NCBI RefSeq assembly: GCF_014648915.1
Contig: NZ_BMSA01000002.1
Span: forward strand, 372,001 to 436,000
Reading direction: 5' to 3'
DNA length: 64,000 nt
DNA from: Streptomyces phaeofaciens
Lineage (GTDB): Bacteria; Actinomycetota; Actinomycetes; Streptomycetales; Streptomycetaceae
The notes under the pieces were generated by a model, which ran no database searches, was not told the DNA's origin, and saw nothing but the letters and a program-made list of their open reading frames with translations. Shown one piece after another: positions 34,226 through 44,600 of the stretch (its first letter is position 1; every line of letters begins with the position of its first letter). Both the position numbers and the translations under genes were made by a program.

Positions 34226-35116
34226 ATGAGCACGGTCACCCGCGAGTCCCCCTGGGGCCCGGACCCGAGCGTGTCCTTCGAGTTCTTCCCGCCGAACACA
34301 CAGGAGGGCCGGGCGTCCCTGTGGCGGGCGCTGCGCAGGGTGGAGGCGCTGTCCCCCGCGTTCGTCTCCGTCACCTACGGCGCCGGCGGCTCCTCCCGCA
34401 CCGGCACCATCGACCTGAGCCGGCGGATCGCCGGTGAGACGACCATGCGCCCGGTCACCCACCTCGCCGCCGTCGGCCACTCCACGGCCGAACTGCGCCA
34501 TGTCATCGCCCAGTACGCCGACGCGGGCGTCCGTGACGTGCTCGCGCTGCGCGGCGACCCGCCCGGCGACCCGCGGGGCCCCTGGGTCCCGCACCCCGAG
34601 GGCATCGAGTACGCCTACCAGCTGGTCGGGATGCTCAAGGAACTGGGCGGCTTCACGGTGGGCGTGGCCGCGTTCCCCGAGCGCCACCCGCGCTCGACCG
34701 ACTGGGACGCCGACATCCGCCACTTCGTCGCCAAGTGCCGGGCCGGCGCCGACTACGCCGTGACCCAGATGTTCTTCCACGTCGACGACTACCTGCGGCT
34801 GCGCGACCGGGTCGCGGCGGCCGGCTGCGACATCCCGATCATCCCCGAGATCATGCCCGCCACCGACGTCCGCCAGATCGGCCGCTTCGCCGAACTCAGC
34901 GACGCGGCCTTCCCCGAGGACCTCGCGCACCGTCTGGAGGCCGCCCGCGACAACCCCGCCGAGGGCCACCGCATAGGCGTCGACTTCGCCACCGCCATGG
35001 CCACCCGGCTGCTCGCCGAGGGCGCCCCCGGCCTGCACTACTGCACCCTCAACCGCCCCGAGGCGGCCCTGGACATCCACCGCAACGTGACGGGCACCCT
35101 CAGCCCCCGGCCGTGA
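34226..35116 (+). CDS. metF: 5,10-methylenetetrahydrofolate reductase
   Basis: The 296-residue product is a MetF-type TIM-barrel flavoprotein. It has SFEFFPPN at the N-terminus, [48 protein letters not shown] and the C-terminal [10 protein letters not shown]. It reduces methylene-THF to methyl-THF. GGAGG lies ahead of the ATG and the gene begins 14 bp after the lyase, so it is probably in the same operon. Its place in a nitrous-acid module is unexplained: it may supply methyl groups or have been adapted to another imine reduction. Its 3' end overlaps the convergent GHMP kinase by 17 bp. Confidence 0.93.
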   Translation: MSTVTRESPWGPDPSVSFEFFPPNTQEGRASLWRALRRVEALSPAFVSVTYGAGGSSRTGTIDLSRRIAGETTMRPVTHLAAVGHSTAELRHVIAQYADAGVRDVLALRGDPPGDPRGPWVPHPEGIEYAYQLVGMLKELGGFTVGVAAFPERHPRSTDWDADIRHFVAKCRAGADYAVTQMFFHVDDYLRLRDRVAAAGCDIPIIPEIMPATDVRQIGRFAELSDAAFPEDLAHRLEAARDNPAEGHRIGVDFATAMATRLLAEGAPGLHYCTLNRPEAALDIHRNVTGTLSPRP

Positions 35117-36098
35117 ACTCCCAGCACTCCGCGACCCCCGCCCGGCGCAGCAGCGTCCGGGCGGGGCCGGTGCCGGTGCCCGGCGCCAGGAGGAGGCCCG
35201 CCAGGTCGCCGCTGTGGGCCACCTGGAGTCCGAGGGCGCCACAGGAGCGGGCCACGCCGAGGAGTGTGCCGAGCGCGGGCACGGGCAGCCGGCGCTGGTT
35301 GAGCAGGGCGCTCTCCGTGGCGACCGCGCCCACCAGCGCCGCGTCCCCGGTGCGCAGGGCCTCGCGCAGCCGGGCACGCAGCCGTTCGAAGCGGGCGAGT
35401 TCCGTGGCGTCGTAGTCCGGTGGCGGCAGGGCGAGGGTGTCCACGCCGAGGGTGCCGGGGCGGGTGCCGAAGCCCAGGACCCGCAGCGGCGGCAGCCGGT
35501 GGCCGAAGTCCTCCAGCACGGTGCCCTCGCGCTGCGCGAACAGCACCGTCGTGTCCTCGAACATCAGGGCGTCGGAGGCGGTCTCCGCCCGTACCGCGAG
35601 CCGGGCCGCCTCCCGGGCCGTCAGCGGGGCGCCGAGGGCGTCCCGTACGGCCCGTACGGCCGCGAGCACATCGCTCGTCGACGAACCGAACCCCCGGCCC
35701 GGCGGGACCTCGCCCGTCAACTCCAGCCGTCCGCCCGCCGCGAGGCCGCCCAGCGCCAGCCCGGCCGCCCGTGCGGCCTTGCGCTTCCACGGCGGGGAGA
35801 CGCTCACCCCGCCCACCGCCGACGGCGTGAAGACCGCCCGGGTCGTGAACAGCGGGCACGGCAGGGTGACCAGCCCCCGCACCGGAACACCCCCGGGGCC
35901 GGTGAACATCCCCTGCAACAGCTCCCCGTGATGGACGGGGGCCGTGCCGGTACCGCGGGGCGCCGCGGGGGGCCCGCCGGGCCCGCGGCTCGCGACCGAT
36001 CCGCCGTCCGGTACCCCCGCCCACCTGGTGGTGAGCCCGTTCACCGCCCGGATCGACGCATTCGCGACCGCCATTCCGTCCCCGCTCGTCACGCGCAT
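35100..36098 (-). CDS. GHMP-family kinase (PduX/threonine-kinase-like)
   Basis: This protein of up to 332 residues has the GHMP layout: HHGELLQG near residue 57 (as in PduX-type L-threonine kinases), the ATP-binding [16 protein letters not shown] near 132, and a C-terminal motif 3 region ([18 protein letters not shown]). GHMP kinases phosphorylate hydroxyl groups of small molecules. No cobalamin genes are nearby, so a role in B12 assembly is unlikely. The first ~50 residues are Gly/Pro-rich and the true start is uncertain (36098 or 36074). It overlaps metF at the 3' end and may mark the cluster boundary. Confidence 0.82.
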   Translation of the reverse strand: MRVTSGDGMAVANASIRAVNGLTTRWAGVPDGGSVASRGPGGPPAAPRGTGTAPVHHGELLQGMFTGPGGVPVRGLVTLPCPLFTTRAVFTPSAVGGVSVSPPWKRKAARAAGLALGGLAAGGRLELTGEVPPGRGFGSSTSDVLAAVRAVRDALGAPLTAREAARLAVRAETASDALMFEDTTVLFAQREGTVLEDFGHRLPPLRVLGFGTRPGTLGVDTLALPPPDYDATELARFERLRARLREALRTGDAALVGAVATESALLNQRRLPVPALGTLLGVARSCGALGLQVAHSGDLAGLLLAPGTGTGPARTLLRRAGVAECWEFTAGG

Positions 36099-36236
36099 AC
36101 CATGCGCCAGTCGACGCCACTGTCGCGGTCAGTCTCGTACGCCGGTTCGGATCCGGTGTCGTAGCCCCCTGCGAGACTGGCCGAACCGAGTCGCCGTCAG
36201 ATCCGCGAACCCGTCCGAACCAGGAGCACGGTACCC

Positions 36237-37481
36237 GTGTCCATACCCCCGCCCTCCGGGCCCCAGCAGCCCCAGGACCCGTACGGGCCCGCGTATCCGC
36301 AGGGCGCGCACCCGCAGGACCCCTACGGGCGGCAGCCGTACGGCCCGCAGGGCCCCGGCCCCTGGCCGCAGGCCCCGTACGGCGCTCCGCCCTACCCGAC
36401 GTGGGGTCAGGGGTACAGCCCCTTCAACCGGCCCTCGCCGGTCAACGGGGTCGCCATCGCCGCGCTCGTGCTGGGCATCCTCTGCTTCCTGCCGGCCGTG
36501 GGGCTGATCCTCGGGATCATCGCGCTGGTGCAGATCAGGAGGCGTGGCGAGCGGGGCAAGGGGATGGCGATCGCGGGCGCGGTCCTGTCCTCCGTGGGGC
36601 TCGCCCTGTGGGTGGTGTCGCTGTCCACGAACGTCGCCTCCGACTTCTGGGAGGGCTTCAAGGAGGGCGCGGTCGGCTCCAGTTTCTCGCTGGCCAAGGG
36701 CGACTGCTTCGACGTCCCGGGCCCGGACTTCGACGAGAACGTCTACGACGTCGACGAGGTGCCCTGCACCGGTGAGCACGAGGGCGAGGTGTTCGCCGTG
36801 GTCCCGCTGTCCGGCGGCGACTTCCCCGGCGACGACCGGGTCACGGACATCGCCGAGGACAAGTGCTGGACCCTTCAGGACGCCTACGTGCTGGACCACT
36901 GGTCGCTGCCCCCGGAGGTCGACGTCTACTACCTCACGCCCACCGCCGAGAGCTGGGACTGGGGCGATCGCGAGATCACCTGCGTCTACTCCCACACCGA
37001 CGGGTCGGCCGCCCTGACCGGCTCGCTGCGCGCCGACGCCTCGACCCTCGACGCCGACCAGGTGGCCTTCCTCGAGGCGATGAACGCCGTCGACGAGGTC
37101 CTGTACGAGGAGCCCGAGGACTACGCCGAGGAGGACCTCCTCGCCAACCAGGTGTGGGCCGGTGAGGTCGCGGAGGCGACCGACGCCCGGGCGGAGGCCC
37201 TGGAGGCGCACACGTGGCCGGCCGCCGCCCGCGGGCCCGTCGCCGCGCTGGTGAAGGAGATGCGCAGGGCCGGGAAGGAGTGGACGGCGGCGGGGACGTC
37301 CCCGAACGTCGACGCGTACTACGAGCACTACGACAAGGCCTACGCCTACGTGGACGGCGACTCCACCGTCACCGCCCGCGAGGCTCTGGGCCTGGCCACC
37401 ACCCCGCCCGCGTACGACGCGGAGGGCGAGGACTCCGGCGGTGACGGCGGCGGCGAGGACGCCGGCGGCCTCGAAGTGTGA
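36237..37481 (+). CDS. DUF4190/septum-formation-domain membrane protein
   Basis: This 414-residue protein begins with a Pro/Gln/Tyr/Gly-rich tail (repeated DPYG and PQ motifs, residues 1-65). Two transmembrane helices follow (VAIAALVLGILCFLPAVGLILG and MAIAGAVLSSVGLALWVVS), a DUF4190 signature. An external domain then contains paired cysteines (GDCFDVPG, VPCTGEHEGEV, DKCW, ITCVYS) like the Streptomyces septum-formation domain. The C-terminus is acidic. Role probably at the cell envelope; exact function unknown. GTG start with AGGAG at 36222. It is preceded by a 138-bp intergenic region without recognisable gene. Confidence 0.85.
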   Translation: MSIPPPSGPQQPQDPYGPAYPQGAHPQDPYGRQPYGPQGPGPWPQAPYGAPPYPTWGQGYSPFNRPSPVNGVAIAALVLGILCFLPAVGLILGIIALVQIRRRGERGKGMAIAGAVLSSVGLALWVVSLSTNVASDFWEGFKEGAVGSSFSLAKGDCFDVPGPDFDENVYDVDEVPCTGEHEGEVFAVVPLSGGDFPGDDRVTDIAEDKCWTLQDAYVLDHWSLPPEVDVYYLTPTAESWDWGDREITCVYSHTDGSAALTGSLRADASTLDADQVAFLEAMNAVDEVLYEEPEDYAEEDLLANQVWAGEVAEATDARAEALEAHTWPAAARGPVAALVKEMRRAGKEWTAAGTSPNVDAYYEHYDKAYAYVDGDSTVTAREALGLATTPPAYDAEGEDSGGDGGGEDAGGLEV

Positions 37482-37514
37482 TGCCGAGGTGTGATCGCGC
37501 CCATAGCGGGGAGA

Positions 37515-37546
37515 AAGTGCCTGCGTAAAGCCCCCCGCGGGCACTT
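37515..37546 (+). terminator. Terminator after DUF4190 gene
   Basis: An 11-bp stem with one G-T pair (37515-37525 with 37536-37546) and a 10-nt loop lies 34 bp after the stop codon. Confidence 0.65.
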
Positions 37547-37641
37547 GTCATCACATCGAGTGATTCTCTGGCCTTTACTTGCACGGGAGAACCCACGGTT
37601 GCCAGGCTGTAGCTGTCTGTACAACCTGATGGGAGTGGCCC

Positions 37642-38394
37642 GTGACATTCGGTGAGCAGCCGGCCTACTTGCGTGTCGCGGGTGATCTCCGCCAGAAGAT
37701 CGTCGACGGCTCGCTGCCACCGCACACCCGTCTGCCCTCCCAGGCCAGAATCCGCGAGGAGTACGGCGTCTCGGACACCGTGGCGCTCGAGGCGCGCAAG
37801 GTGCTGATGGCGGAGGGGCTGGTGGAGGGCCGCTCCGGCTCCGGCACCTATGTGCGCGAGCGGCCCGTGCCGCGCCGCATCGCCCGCTCCGGGAACCGCC
37901 CCGCGAGCGGCGCCACCCCGTTCCGCCAGGAGCAGGCCGAGGAGCTCGTGCGCGGGACCTGGGAGTCCAGCAGCGAACAGTCCGAGGCGAGCGGCGCCGT
38001 CGCCGAGCGGCTCGGCATCAAGGCCGGCGACCGCGTGATGTGCACCAAGTACGTCTTCCGGGAGGCCGGCGAGGCGATGATGCTCTCCACCTCCTGGGAG
38101 CCCCTCGCGGTGACCGGCCGCACCCCCGTCATGCTGCCCGAGGAGGGCCCGCTCGGCGGCATGGGCGTCGTCGAGCGCATGCGCGGGATCGACGTCATCG
38201 TGGACAACGTCACGGAGGAGGTCGGCGCCCGCCCCGGCCTCGCCGAGGAACTGCTCGCCCTCGGCGGCGTCCCGGGACATGTGGTGCTGGTCGTCCACCG
38301 CACGTACTACGCCTCGGGCCGCCCGGTCGAGACGGCCGATGTGGTCGTCCCGGCCGACCGCTTCCGCGTCGCGTACCACCTTCCGGTGCGGTAG
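37642..38394 (+). CDS. GntR/HutC-family transcriptional regulator
   Basis: The 250-residue protein has an N-terminal GntR winged helix (LRVAGDLRQKIVDGSLPP, LPSQARIREEYGVSDTVALEARKVLMAEGLVEGRSGSGTYV) and a C-terminal UTRA ligand domain (from about residue 90, ending RTYYASGRPVETADVVVPADRFRV). HutC-type proteins sense sugars, amino acids or similar metabolites. GTG start after GGGAGTGG. A TGTACA-containing AT-rich patch just upstream (37617-37625) may be its own operator. Confidence 0.92.
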   Translation: MTFGEQPAYLRVAGDLRQKIVDGSLPPHTRLPSQARIREEYGVSDTVALEARKVLMAEGLVEGRSGSGTYVRERPVPRRIARSGNRPASGATPFRQEQAEELVRGTWESSSEQSEASGAVAERLGIKAGDRVMCTKYVFREAGEAMMLSTSWEPLAVTGRTPVMLPEEGPLGGMGVVERMRGIDVIVDNVTEEVGARPGLAEELLALGGVPGHVVLVVHRTYYASGRPVETADVVVPADRFRVAYHLPVR

Positions 38395-38744
38395 CCGGAT
38401 CTTGCGGGAGCGCGCGACGGCGAGCGGCGCACACCCTTCGGGCGTCCGCCCGGGGCGTCCGCCCGCCCCGGGGCCCGGCGCACGCCGTCGGAATCCGGTC
38501 GTTTCCCGTCGTTCCCGCAGGTCGCCCCGAGGGTGCCCGTCACCCCGCCGACCGGATGCGTCGCAGCGCTCGCACGGCGCGTTCTCTCCCGTGCGCCCCC
38601 TGCGTCATGGCTGGTTGCGTACCTCTTTGTGAAAAGCCGTATTCGCTGTGTAAAGGTAAGGCGTACGCTCGGGCATATGCGGATTGCGGTTTCCTTAGAC
38701 GGCGGGGTACGGAGCGAGCCGCGGACGGGAAGCGGAGGGGCGCG
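38395..38744 (+). promoter_or_regulatory. 350-bp gene-free region with probable promoter for the SPOR gene
   Basis: The left half is GC-rich and featureless. Around 38627-38655 the sequence turns AT-rich: TTGTGA at 38627 followed, 16 bp later, by TGTAAA at 38649 gives a fair -35/-10 pair, about 90 bp upstream of the next start codon. Confidence 0.4.
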
Positions 38745-38963
38745 ATGAACGAGGGCGGCACCATTTCACTGCCCTGGCTCGTCATACGGCAGGACGACAA
38801 CGGCAATCGCTACCGCGTGGGCCGGTACGCGACCCGGGCCGAGGCTCAGAAGATCGCGGACAGCCTCGACAGCCGTGGTCACAAGCAGCTTTATTGGGTC
38901 GAGCGGATCAGCCAGACCCAGGGTCCGTCCCCGGCCCAGAACGGGGACGGCGCGCGGAACTGA
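38745..38963 (+). CDS. Small SPOR-like domain protein
   Basis: This 72-residue protein reads like a single SPOR repeat: WLVIRQDDNGNRYRVGRYATRAEAQKIADSLDSRGHKQLYWVERI. SPOR domains bind denuded peptidoglycan, but this copy has no signal peptide or membrane anchor, so it would stay in the cytoplasm. Small stand-alone SPOR proteins of this size are common in Streptomyces. GGAGGGG precedes the ATG. It ends 30 bp before mutT. Confidence 0.82.
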   Translation: MNEGGTISLPWLVIRQDDNGNRYRVGRYATRAEAQKIADSLDSRGHKQLYWVERISQTQGPSPAQNGDGARN

Positions 38964-38993
38964 CGTGTGCCGGAGTCCCGTAGGCTCCGGCGC

Positions 38994-39404
<411 letters not shown>

Positions 39405-39540
39405 GCTTCCCCCCGGCCGGGGCGCGGCGGGGGCGCGGCCGTCCGGTCCGCGCACCGCCCCCGGAGTGCGGAGGGTGCGCGGTGTGCCGTTCGTGCCACA
39501 GTGCGCCCTTCCGCGCGGTAATCGCTCCCGGATATCGGGT

Positions 39541-40002
39541 ATGTGCCCATTAACCCCACGAAACCGGACATGGGTGTACTCGCTGGCCTGGGAAGTGATC
39601 GGCGTGATCGACACCGAAGGCGACCGCGCCGAGTGGACGTTCCCCGCGGATCCCGGAGCGGTGCGCACCGCACGGGGCGCGGTGCGCAGCCAGTTGAGCG
39701 GTTGGGGTCTCGACAGCCTGGGCGATGTGGCGGCACTGCTGGTCAGCGAGCTGGTCACCAACTCCCTGCGGCACGCCAGCGGCCCCATCGGCGTCCGGCT
39801 GGTCCGTCCCGCGGGACTGGAGCGCGTGCTGCTGGTCGAGGTCTCCGACCCGGTACCGGACCCGCCCCGCGAACGCGCCGCCCGGCCCGAGGACGAGAGC
39901 GGCCGCGGACTCCAGCTGGTGGCCTCCTCCTCGCGCCGGTGGGGCAGCCGTCCCGGCGGTGCCGGGAAGACGGTGTGGTTCGAGTTGACGGTGCCGGGTT
40001 GA
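39541..40002 (+). CDS. RsbW-like ATP-binding (anti-sigma/HATPase) protein
   Basis: This ~153-residue protein has a single HATPase_c fold of the anti-sigma kinase type: N-box SELVTNSLRHA, an abbreviated G1 region (EVSDPVPDPP) and G2 motifs ESGRGLQLVASSSRRWG and GKTVWFEL. Such proteins in Streptomyces act in partner switching with anti-sigma antagonists and SpoIIE-type phosphatases, and such a phosphatase is encoded next. No clear ribosome site marks the start; GTG codons at 39571 and 39595 are alternatives. Confidence 0.85.
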   Translation: MCPLTPRNRTWVYSLAWEVIGVIDTEGDRAEWTFPADPGAVRTARGAVRSQLSGWGLDSLGDVAALLVSELVTNSLRHASGPIGVRLVRPAGLERVLLVEVSDPVPDPPRERAARPEDESGRGLQLVASSSRRWGSRPGGAGKTVWFELTVPG

Positions 40003-40272
40003 CGGGCCCTCGCGCGGGGATGAGCCGGGGTACGACGGGGGCCCGGCCGCCCACCTTCCGGCCCCGATCGCCGACCGGTCCCGGAAGGTGTGATTCGACC
40101 TGGTGCCCGCTGGTTAGAAGACTGGAAGTGTTGTCGCGGAACGGGCCAAAAAACGCCTGGACCGTGCTGTGATCGTGAACACCGTGTCGTGCGGACCCGT
40201 AGTGCTGGATACTGCGGGCAGCCGCCGCCGGTGACCGGTGCCGGACGCGGTGAGCTGGAGGGGACGGTTCGC

Positions 40273-42912
40273 GTGAGCGAGATACCAGCGAAGGCCACGG
40301 AGTCCGAGGACCCGTCGGGCGGCGCGAGGGCGGAGGCCGCGGGCATGCTCGCCGCCGACGCCGCGCACGGCGGCCTCGCGGACGGGGAGACACCCGGCGA
40401 CGCCATGTGGCAGAGCAGCCCGCCCGGCTCGATCTACGACTACATCAAGGTCGCGTCGTTCTCGATCGGCCCCGACGGGCTCGTCGACCAGTGGAGCCTG
40501 CGCGCCGAGCAGATCTTCGGCATCCCCGCCGAGCGGGCCCTCGGCATGGACCCGATCGACGCCTTCATCGACCCGGACCTGCGCGAACGCGGCCAGCGCA
40601 AGATGGCCGAGATCCTCGACGGCCGGGAGTGGACCGGGGTGGTCCCGTTCCGGATGCCGGACCCGGTGGCGGGCGGCGGCCGCGGCGAGCAGGGCCTCGC
40701 GGAGGTCTACGTCATGCCGACCCGCAGCCTCGACGGCGAGAAGGCCGCCGTGTGCATCGTCGTCGACGTCCGCACCCTGCGCAGCATGGAGACCGACCTC
40801 GCCGCCTCGCAGGCCATTTTCGGCCAATCCCCGTTCGGGTTCCTGCTGATCGACCCCGACCTGCGGGTCCGCCGGGCCAACGAGCGGTTCGCCTCCCTCT
40901 TCGGCGGCACCCCCGACGACCACCGCGGCAGAGGCGTCCACGACTACCTGCCCCGGCCCGAGGCGGAGCGGGTCACCGCGACCCTGCGCCGGGTCCTGAA
41001 GACCGGCGACTCCATCACCGACATGCACGTCACCGGGTTCCTGCCCGGCTCCGACGAACGCCGGCACTGGTCCATCAACCTCTACCGCGTGCACAGCGGT
41101 TCGGGCCGCCCCATCGGTGTCGCCTGGCTCGGCACCGACATCACCGCCCGCCGCGCCGCCGCCCGTGAGGCCGCCGCCGCACGGCGCAATCTCGCCCTTC
41201 TGAACGAGGCGGGCGCCCGCATAGGGAACTCCCTCGACCTGGAGACGACCGCGCGCGAACTCCTCGACGTCGTCGTTCCCGGCTTCTGCGACCTGGCCAC
41301 CGTCGACCTCTACCAGGGCCTGCTGGCCGGCGACGAGACCCCGCCCGGCCTCGCCGACGGCAGTGCCGAACTGCGCCGCGTCGCCTTCTCGTCCGCCGTC
41401 TCCGACGCCCCCTTCACGGGCAGCGGCACACCCGTCGCGGTCGGCGCGGTCCACCACTTCCCGTTCAACTCGCCCTGCGCGGACGCCCTGCGCACCGCCC
41501 GGCCGCAGGCCATCCCCGGCGAGGAGGGCGGTCTGGTGCAGTCCACCCTCGCCGTCCCGATGGTCGCCCACGACACCGTCGTCGGCCTCGCGCAGTTCTC
41601 CCGTACCAAGGGCAGCGAGCCGTTCGGCGACCGGGACCGCGATCTGGCCGTGGAACTGGCCGCCCGCGCCGCCGTCTGTATCGACAACGCCCGCCTCTAC
41701 CGGCGCGAGCACGAGCGGGCGCTGATACTGCAACGGTCCCTGCTGCCGCCCGGCGACCCGGTGGCGTCCGGCCTCGACATCGCCTGCCGCTACCTGCCCG
41801 GCAACGCCTTCACGGGCCGCCCCAGCGAGGTCGGCGGCGACTGGTTCGACGTCATCGAACTCCCCGGCCACCGCACCGCCCTGGTGGTCGGTGACGTGAT
41901 GGGCCGCGGGCTGCGCGCGGCCGTCGCCATGGGTGAACTGCGCACGGCGGTGCGCACCTTGGCGCTGCTCGATCTGGAACCGGCCGAAGTGCTCTCCGCG
42001 CTGGACGAGATCGCGCGCGGCCTCGGCACCCCCGGCGGCGTCCAGCAGGCCACCCGCGCCGCCCGCCGCCCCCGCGAGGCCGACCTGTCCGAGGTGTATC
42101 TCGCGACCTGTGTCTACGCGGTCTACGACGCCGTCACCCGCCGCTGCACCTTCGCCAACGCCGGTCATCTCCCGCCGGTCCTCGTCGAACCCGGCGAGCC
42201 CGCGCTGATGCTCGACGTGCCGCCCGGCATGCCGCTCGGCGTGGGCGGCGAGCCCTTCGAGGAGGTGGAGGTCGACCTGCCCGAGGGCGCGCTCCTTGCG
42301 CTCTACACCGACGGCCTGGTCGAGTCCCGCGACCACCCGCTGGACGAGGGCCTCCAGGCGTTCGTCGGCGCGCTGACCGACCCCTCCAGCCCCCTGGAGG
42401 ACGTCTGCGACCACGTCCTCAACACCCTCGACACGCACCACGGCGAGGACGACATCGCCCTGCTGATGGCACGTGTACAGGGCCTGCCCACCGAGTCCGT
42501 CGGCGACTGGACGCTGCCGCGCGAGCCGCGCAGTGTGGGCCGGGCCCGGGAGTACGCGCGCGGCCAGCTGCTCTCCTGGGACCTGGAACCCCTCGTGGAC
42601 ACGACGGAACTCCTGGTCAGCGAGCTGGTCACGAACGCGCTGCGGTACGGCGAGGGCGAGATCAGACTGCGGCTGCTGCTGGACCGCACCCTGGTGTGCG
42701 AGGTCTGGGACGCGGGCCTGGTCCAGCCGCGCCGCCGCAGGGCGCGCGACACCGACGAGGGCGGCCGCGGCCTCCAGCTCGTCGGCCTGCTCAGCGCGGC
42801 CTGGGGCTCCCGGCGCACCCCGCGCGGCAAGACGGTGTGGTTCGAACTGCCGCTGCCGGACGGGGAGACGGGCCTGATGGATCCGGCGGAGGCGTTGCTG
42901 AGCCTGTTCTGA
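40273..42912 (+). CDS. PAS-PAS-GAF-SpoIIE phosphatase-HATPase regulator
   Basis: The 879-residue protein has two PAS domains (about 55-180 and 180-295), a GAF domain (about 310-475), a PP2C/SpoIIE phosphatase domain with metal motifs GGDWFDVIEL, VVGDVMGRG, LYTDGLVESR and GEDDIALLMA (about 500-740), and a C-terminal anti-sigma-type ATPase (SELVTNALRYG, GGRGLQLVGLLSAAWG). It should sense a signal and both dephosphorylate an anti-anti-sigma factor and bind or phosphorylate partners. GTG at 40273 has GGAGGGG 9 bases before it. Confidence 0.94.
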   Translation: MSEIPAKATESEDPSGGARAEAAGMLAADAAHGGLADGETPGDAMWQSSPPGSIYDYIKVASFSIGPDGLVDQWSLRAEQIFGIPAERALGMDPIDAFIDPDLRERGQRKMAEILDGREWTGVVPFRMPDPVAGGGRGEQGLAEVYVMPTRSLDGEKAAVCIVVDVRTLRSMETDLAASQAIFGQSPFGFLLIDPDLRVRRANERFASLFGGTPDDHRGRGVHDYLPRPEAERVTATLRRVLKTGDSITDMHVTGFLPGSDERRHWSINLYRVHSGSGRPIGVAWLGTDITARRAAAREAAAARRNLALLNEAGARIGNSLDLETTARELLDVVVPGFCDLATVDLYQGLLAGDETPPGLADGSAELRRVAFSSAVSDAPFTGSGTPVAVGAVHHFPFNSPCADALRTARPQAIPGEEGGLVQSTLAVPMVAHDTVVGLAQFSRTKGSEPFGDRDRDLAVELAARAAVCIDNARLYRREHERALILQRSLLPPGDPVASGLDIACRYLPGNAFTGRPSEVGGDWFDVIELPGHRTALVVGDVMGRGLRAAVAMGELRTAVRTLALLDLEPAEVLSALDEIARGLGTPGGVQQATRAARRPREADLSEVYLATCVYAVYDAVTRRCTFANAGHLPPVLVEPGEPALMLDVPPGMPLGVGGEPFEEVEVDLPEGALLALYTDGLVESRDHPLDEGLQAFVGALTDPSSPLEDVCDHVLNTLDTHHGEDDIALLMARVQGLPTESVGDWTLPREPRSVGRAREYARGQLLSWDLEPLVDTTELLVSELVTNALRYGEGEIRLRLLLDRTLVCEVWDAGLVQPRRRRARDTDEGGRGLQLVGLLSAAWGSRRTPRGKTVWFELPLPDGETGLMDPAEALLSLF

Positions 42913-42930
42913 GCAGGAGTCGGCGGCGGG

Positions 42931-44505
42931 TCAGAAACCCGCCGGCGGACCCTCCTCGGGGTCTTCGGCGGGGACGATCCCGCCGAGGACCGCCCCACCC
43001 GTCCCGGCCGTGACCTCCGGCCCCGCGTAGGGATTGCCGTGCGCCCGCACATCCCGCTCGGCCAGGTCCAGCGCCTCCAGGGCGAGCGCGTCGGCGGGCG
43101 CCCGGTCCGCCGGGTCGCCGTCCGCGAGCAGCCGCCGGGCCTCCGCCAGCCTGGTGCGGGCCGTGGCGCCCACCGCACCCCGGTGCGTGGCGACCTGGTC
43201 GTCCGCGGCGGCCACCGAGGCACGGGCCACCATCAGCGCGGCGGCCGCGAGCACCCCGCCCCGCCCCGGGACGGCCGCCCCGACCGCCCGGACGACCCGC
43301 CGCAGGACGGCCTGCGGGTCGTACGGCTGCCGCGCGGTGATCTCCTGCCGTACGGAGGCCAGGACGGCGTCCGCGTTCCGCAGCCGGGAGGACAGCTCGC
43401 CCGCCGGCACATCGTCCGCCGGTGCCTCCCGGCGCACCCGCGCCAGCTCCGCCTGCGCCCCGGTGAGCACGGCCGGGACGGTCCGCTCGGCCGTCCGCAG
43501 CTCGTCCGCCCGCCGGTCGATCCCGTCGAGGAGGACGGCCGCCTGGGCCACGGCCCCCTCGGCGGCCCGCAGCCGGCGCGCCGCCCGCTCCGCGTCCCCC
43601 GCGTCGGCGGACTGCCGCGCCTGGTTGAGCCGGACGGTGGCGAACACGAGCCGGTCCCTGGCCTGTTCGACGTTCCCGACGAATGCCGCGGTCGCGGTGG
43701 GCGCGTACCGGGCGCGCAGCCCGTCGAGGACGGCGTCGACGGCCCGGGTGCGCCCGGCCAGCTCCCGGAACCGTTCCTCCGCCACCCCGACCGCCGTCTC
43801 CGCGGCGGACACCCCGCCAGGTCCTGCGGCCTCCTCGGTCAGCCCCCTGAGCCGCGCGAAGTCCCCCGCCACGGCGTCCATCCGCCGCCCCGCCTCCTCG
43901 CACCGCCCGACGATCCCGGCGAGCGCGTGCCGCCGGGCCGCGTCCTCCGCCGGCTCGCCGTGGTCGTACCGCTGCCGCATCCGGGCCGCGGCCGCCCACT
44001 CGCGCTCGGCCTCCTCCCACGCCGCCCGGAAGGGGGCCACGGCCCCCGCACCGGACCGCGCCTCCGCGAAAGCGAGTTCGCCGCGCCCGGCCCGCAGCCG
44101 GTCGTCGGCCCGTACGAGGGCCCGCTGGGCCTCCTCGTCGGGTCCGGCGAGCGGCGGCGACGAGCCCGGGGGCGGTGGGCCGCTCGCCCCGCCGGGGGTC
44201 GTCCGGTCGCGGGTGCGCCGGACCCGGCGTATGTACCCGTACCCGGCGAGCGCGCCCGCCGCGCCGACCGCGACCACCGGGAGCACGAGATCGGCGCCGG
44301 ACGACTCGTCCGCGGGGTCGGCCGCGGCGGCGCTCGCGGTGGCCCCTGGCTCCTTGATCGCAACCGGCGCGTCGTTCTCCGACGTCATCCACGGCAACAC
44401 CAGCCACACCAGCCCGGCCGCACCGCCCACCAGGGCATGAGCCACCCGCACGGATATGTGGGAGGGGACACGCCGCGGCCGGCCTCGGGGCAAGGATGAC
44501 GTCAC
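42931..44505 (-). CDS. TPM-family relative lacking the TPM domain
   Basis: This ~524-residue protein matches the C-terminal two thirds of the long Streptomyces TPM-domain proteins. It has a membrane helix (LVLPVVAVGAAGALAGYGYI), a basic stretch, then a long Ala/Arg/Glu-rich helical region with DRLVFATVRLNQARQSADAGD, VARASVAAADDQVATHRGAVGATARTRLAEA and a C-terminal GNPYAG...GGAVLGG. The secreted TPM domain that normally precedes the helix is absent; only an extra N-terminal helix (VAHALVGGAAGLVWLVLPW) and a short Ala-rich linker are present. The start is uncertain (GTG 44505 or 44469). Function unknown. Confidence 0.75.
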   Translation of the reverse strand: MTSSLPRGRPRRVPSHISVRVAHALVGGAAGLVWLVLPWMTSENDAPVAIKEPGATASAAAADPADESSGADLVLPVVAVGAAGALAGYGYIRRVRRTRDRTTPGGASGPPPPGSSPPLAGPDEEAQRALVRADDRLRAGRGELAFAEARSGAGAVAPFRAAWEEAEREWAAAARMRQRYDHGEPAEDAARRHALAGIVGRCEEAGRRMDAVAGDFARLRGLTEEAAGPGGVSAAETAVGVAEERFRELAGRTRAVDAVLDGLRARYAPTATAAFVGNVEQARDRLVFATVRLNQARQSADAGDAERAARRLRAAEGAVAQAAVLLDGIDRRADELRTAERTVPAVLTGAQAELARVRREAPADDVPAGELSSRLRNADAVLASVRQEITARQPYDPQAVLRRVVRAVGAAVPGRGGVLAAAALMVARASVAAADDQVATHRGAVGATARTRLAEARRLLADGDPADRAPADALALEALDLAERDVRAHGNPYAGPEVTAGTGGAVLGGIVPAEDPEEGPPAGF

Positions 44506-44600
44506 ATTTCGGAGCGTATGGCCGCGAATGCGGCCACGCGACCGGGATGCGCCCGAGGCGGGGACGGTGGGGCGGGGCACCACAGAAGGGGAAAACGGGG

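Noticed and set aside
35100..36098. Cobalamin-pathway threonine kinase PduX
   Set aside because: The HHGELLQG motif fits the family, but no cobalamin genes are in the region, so the substrate was left open.
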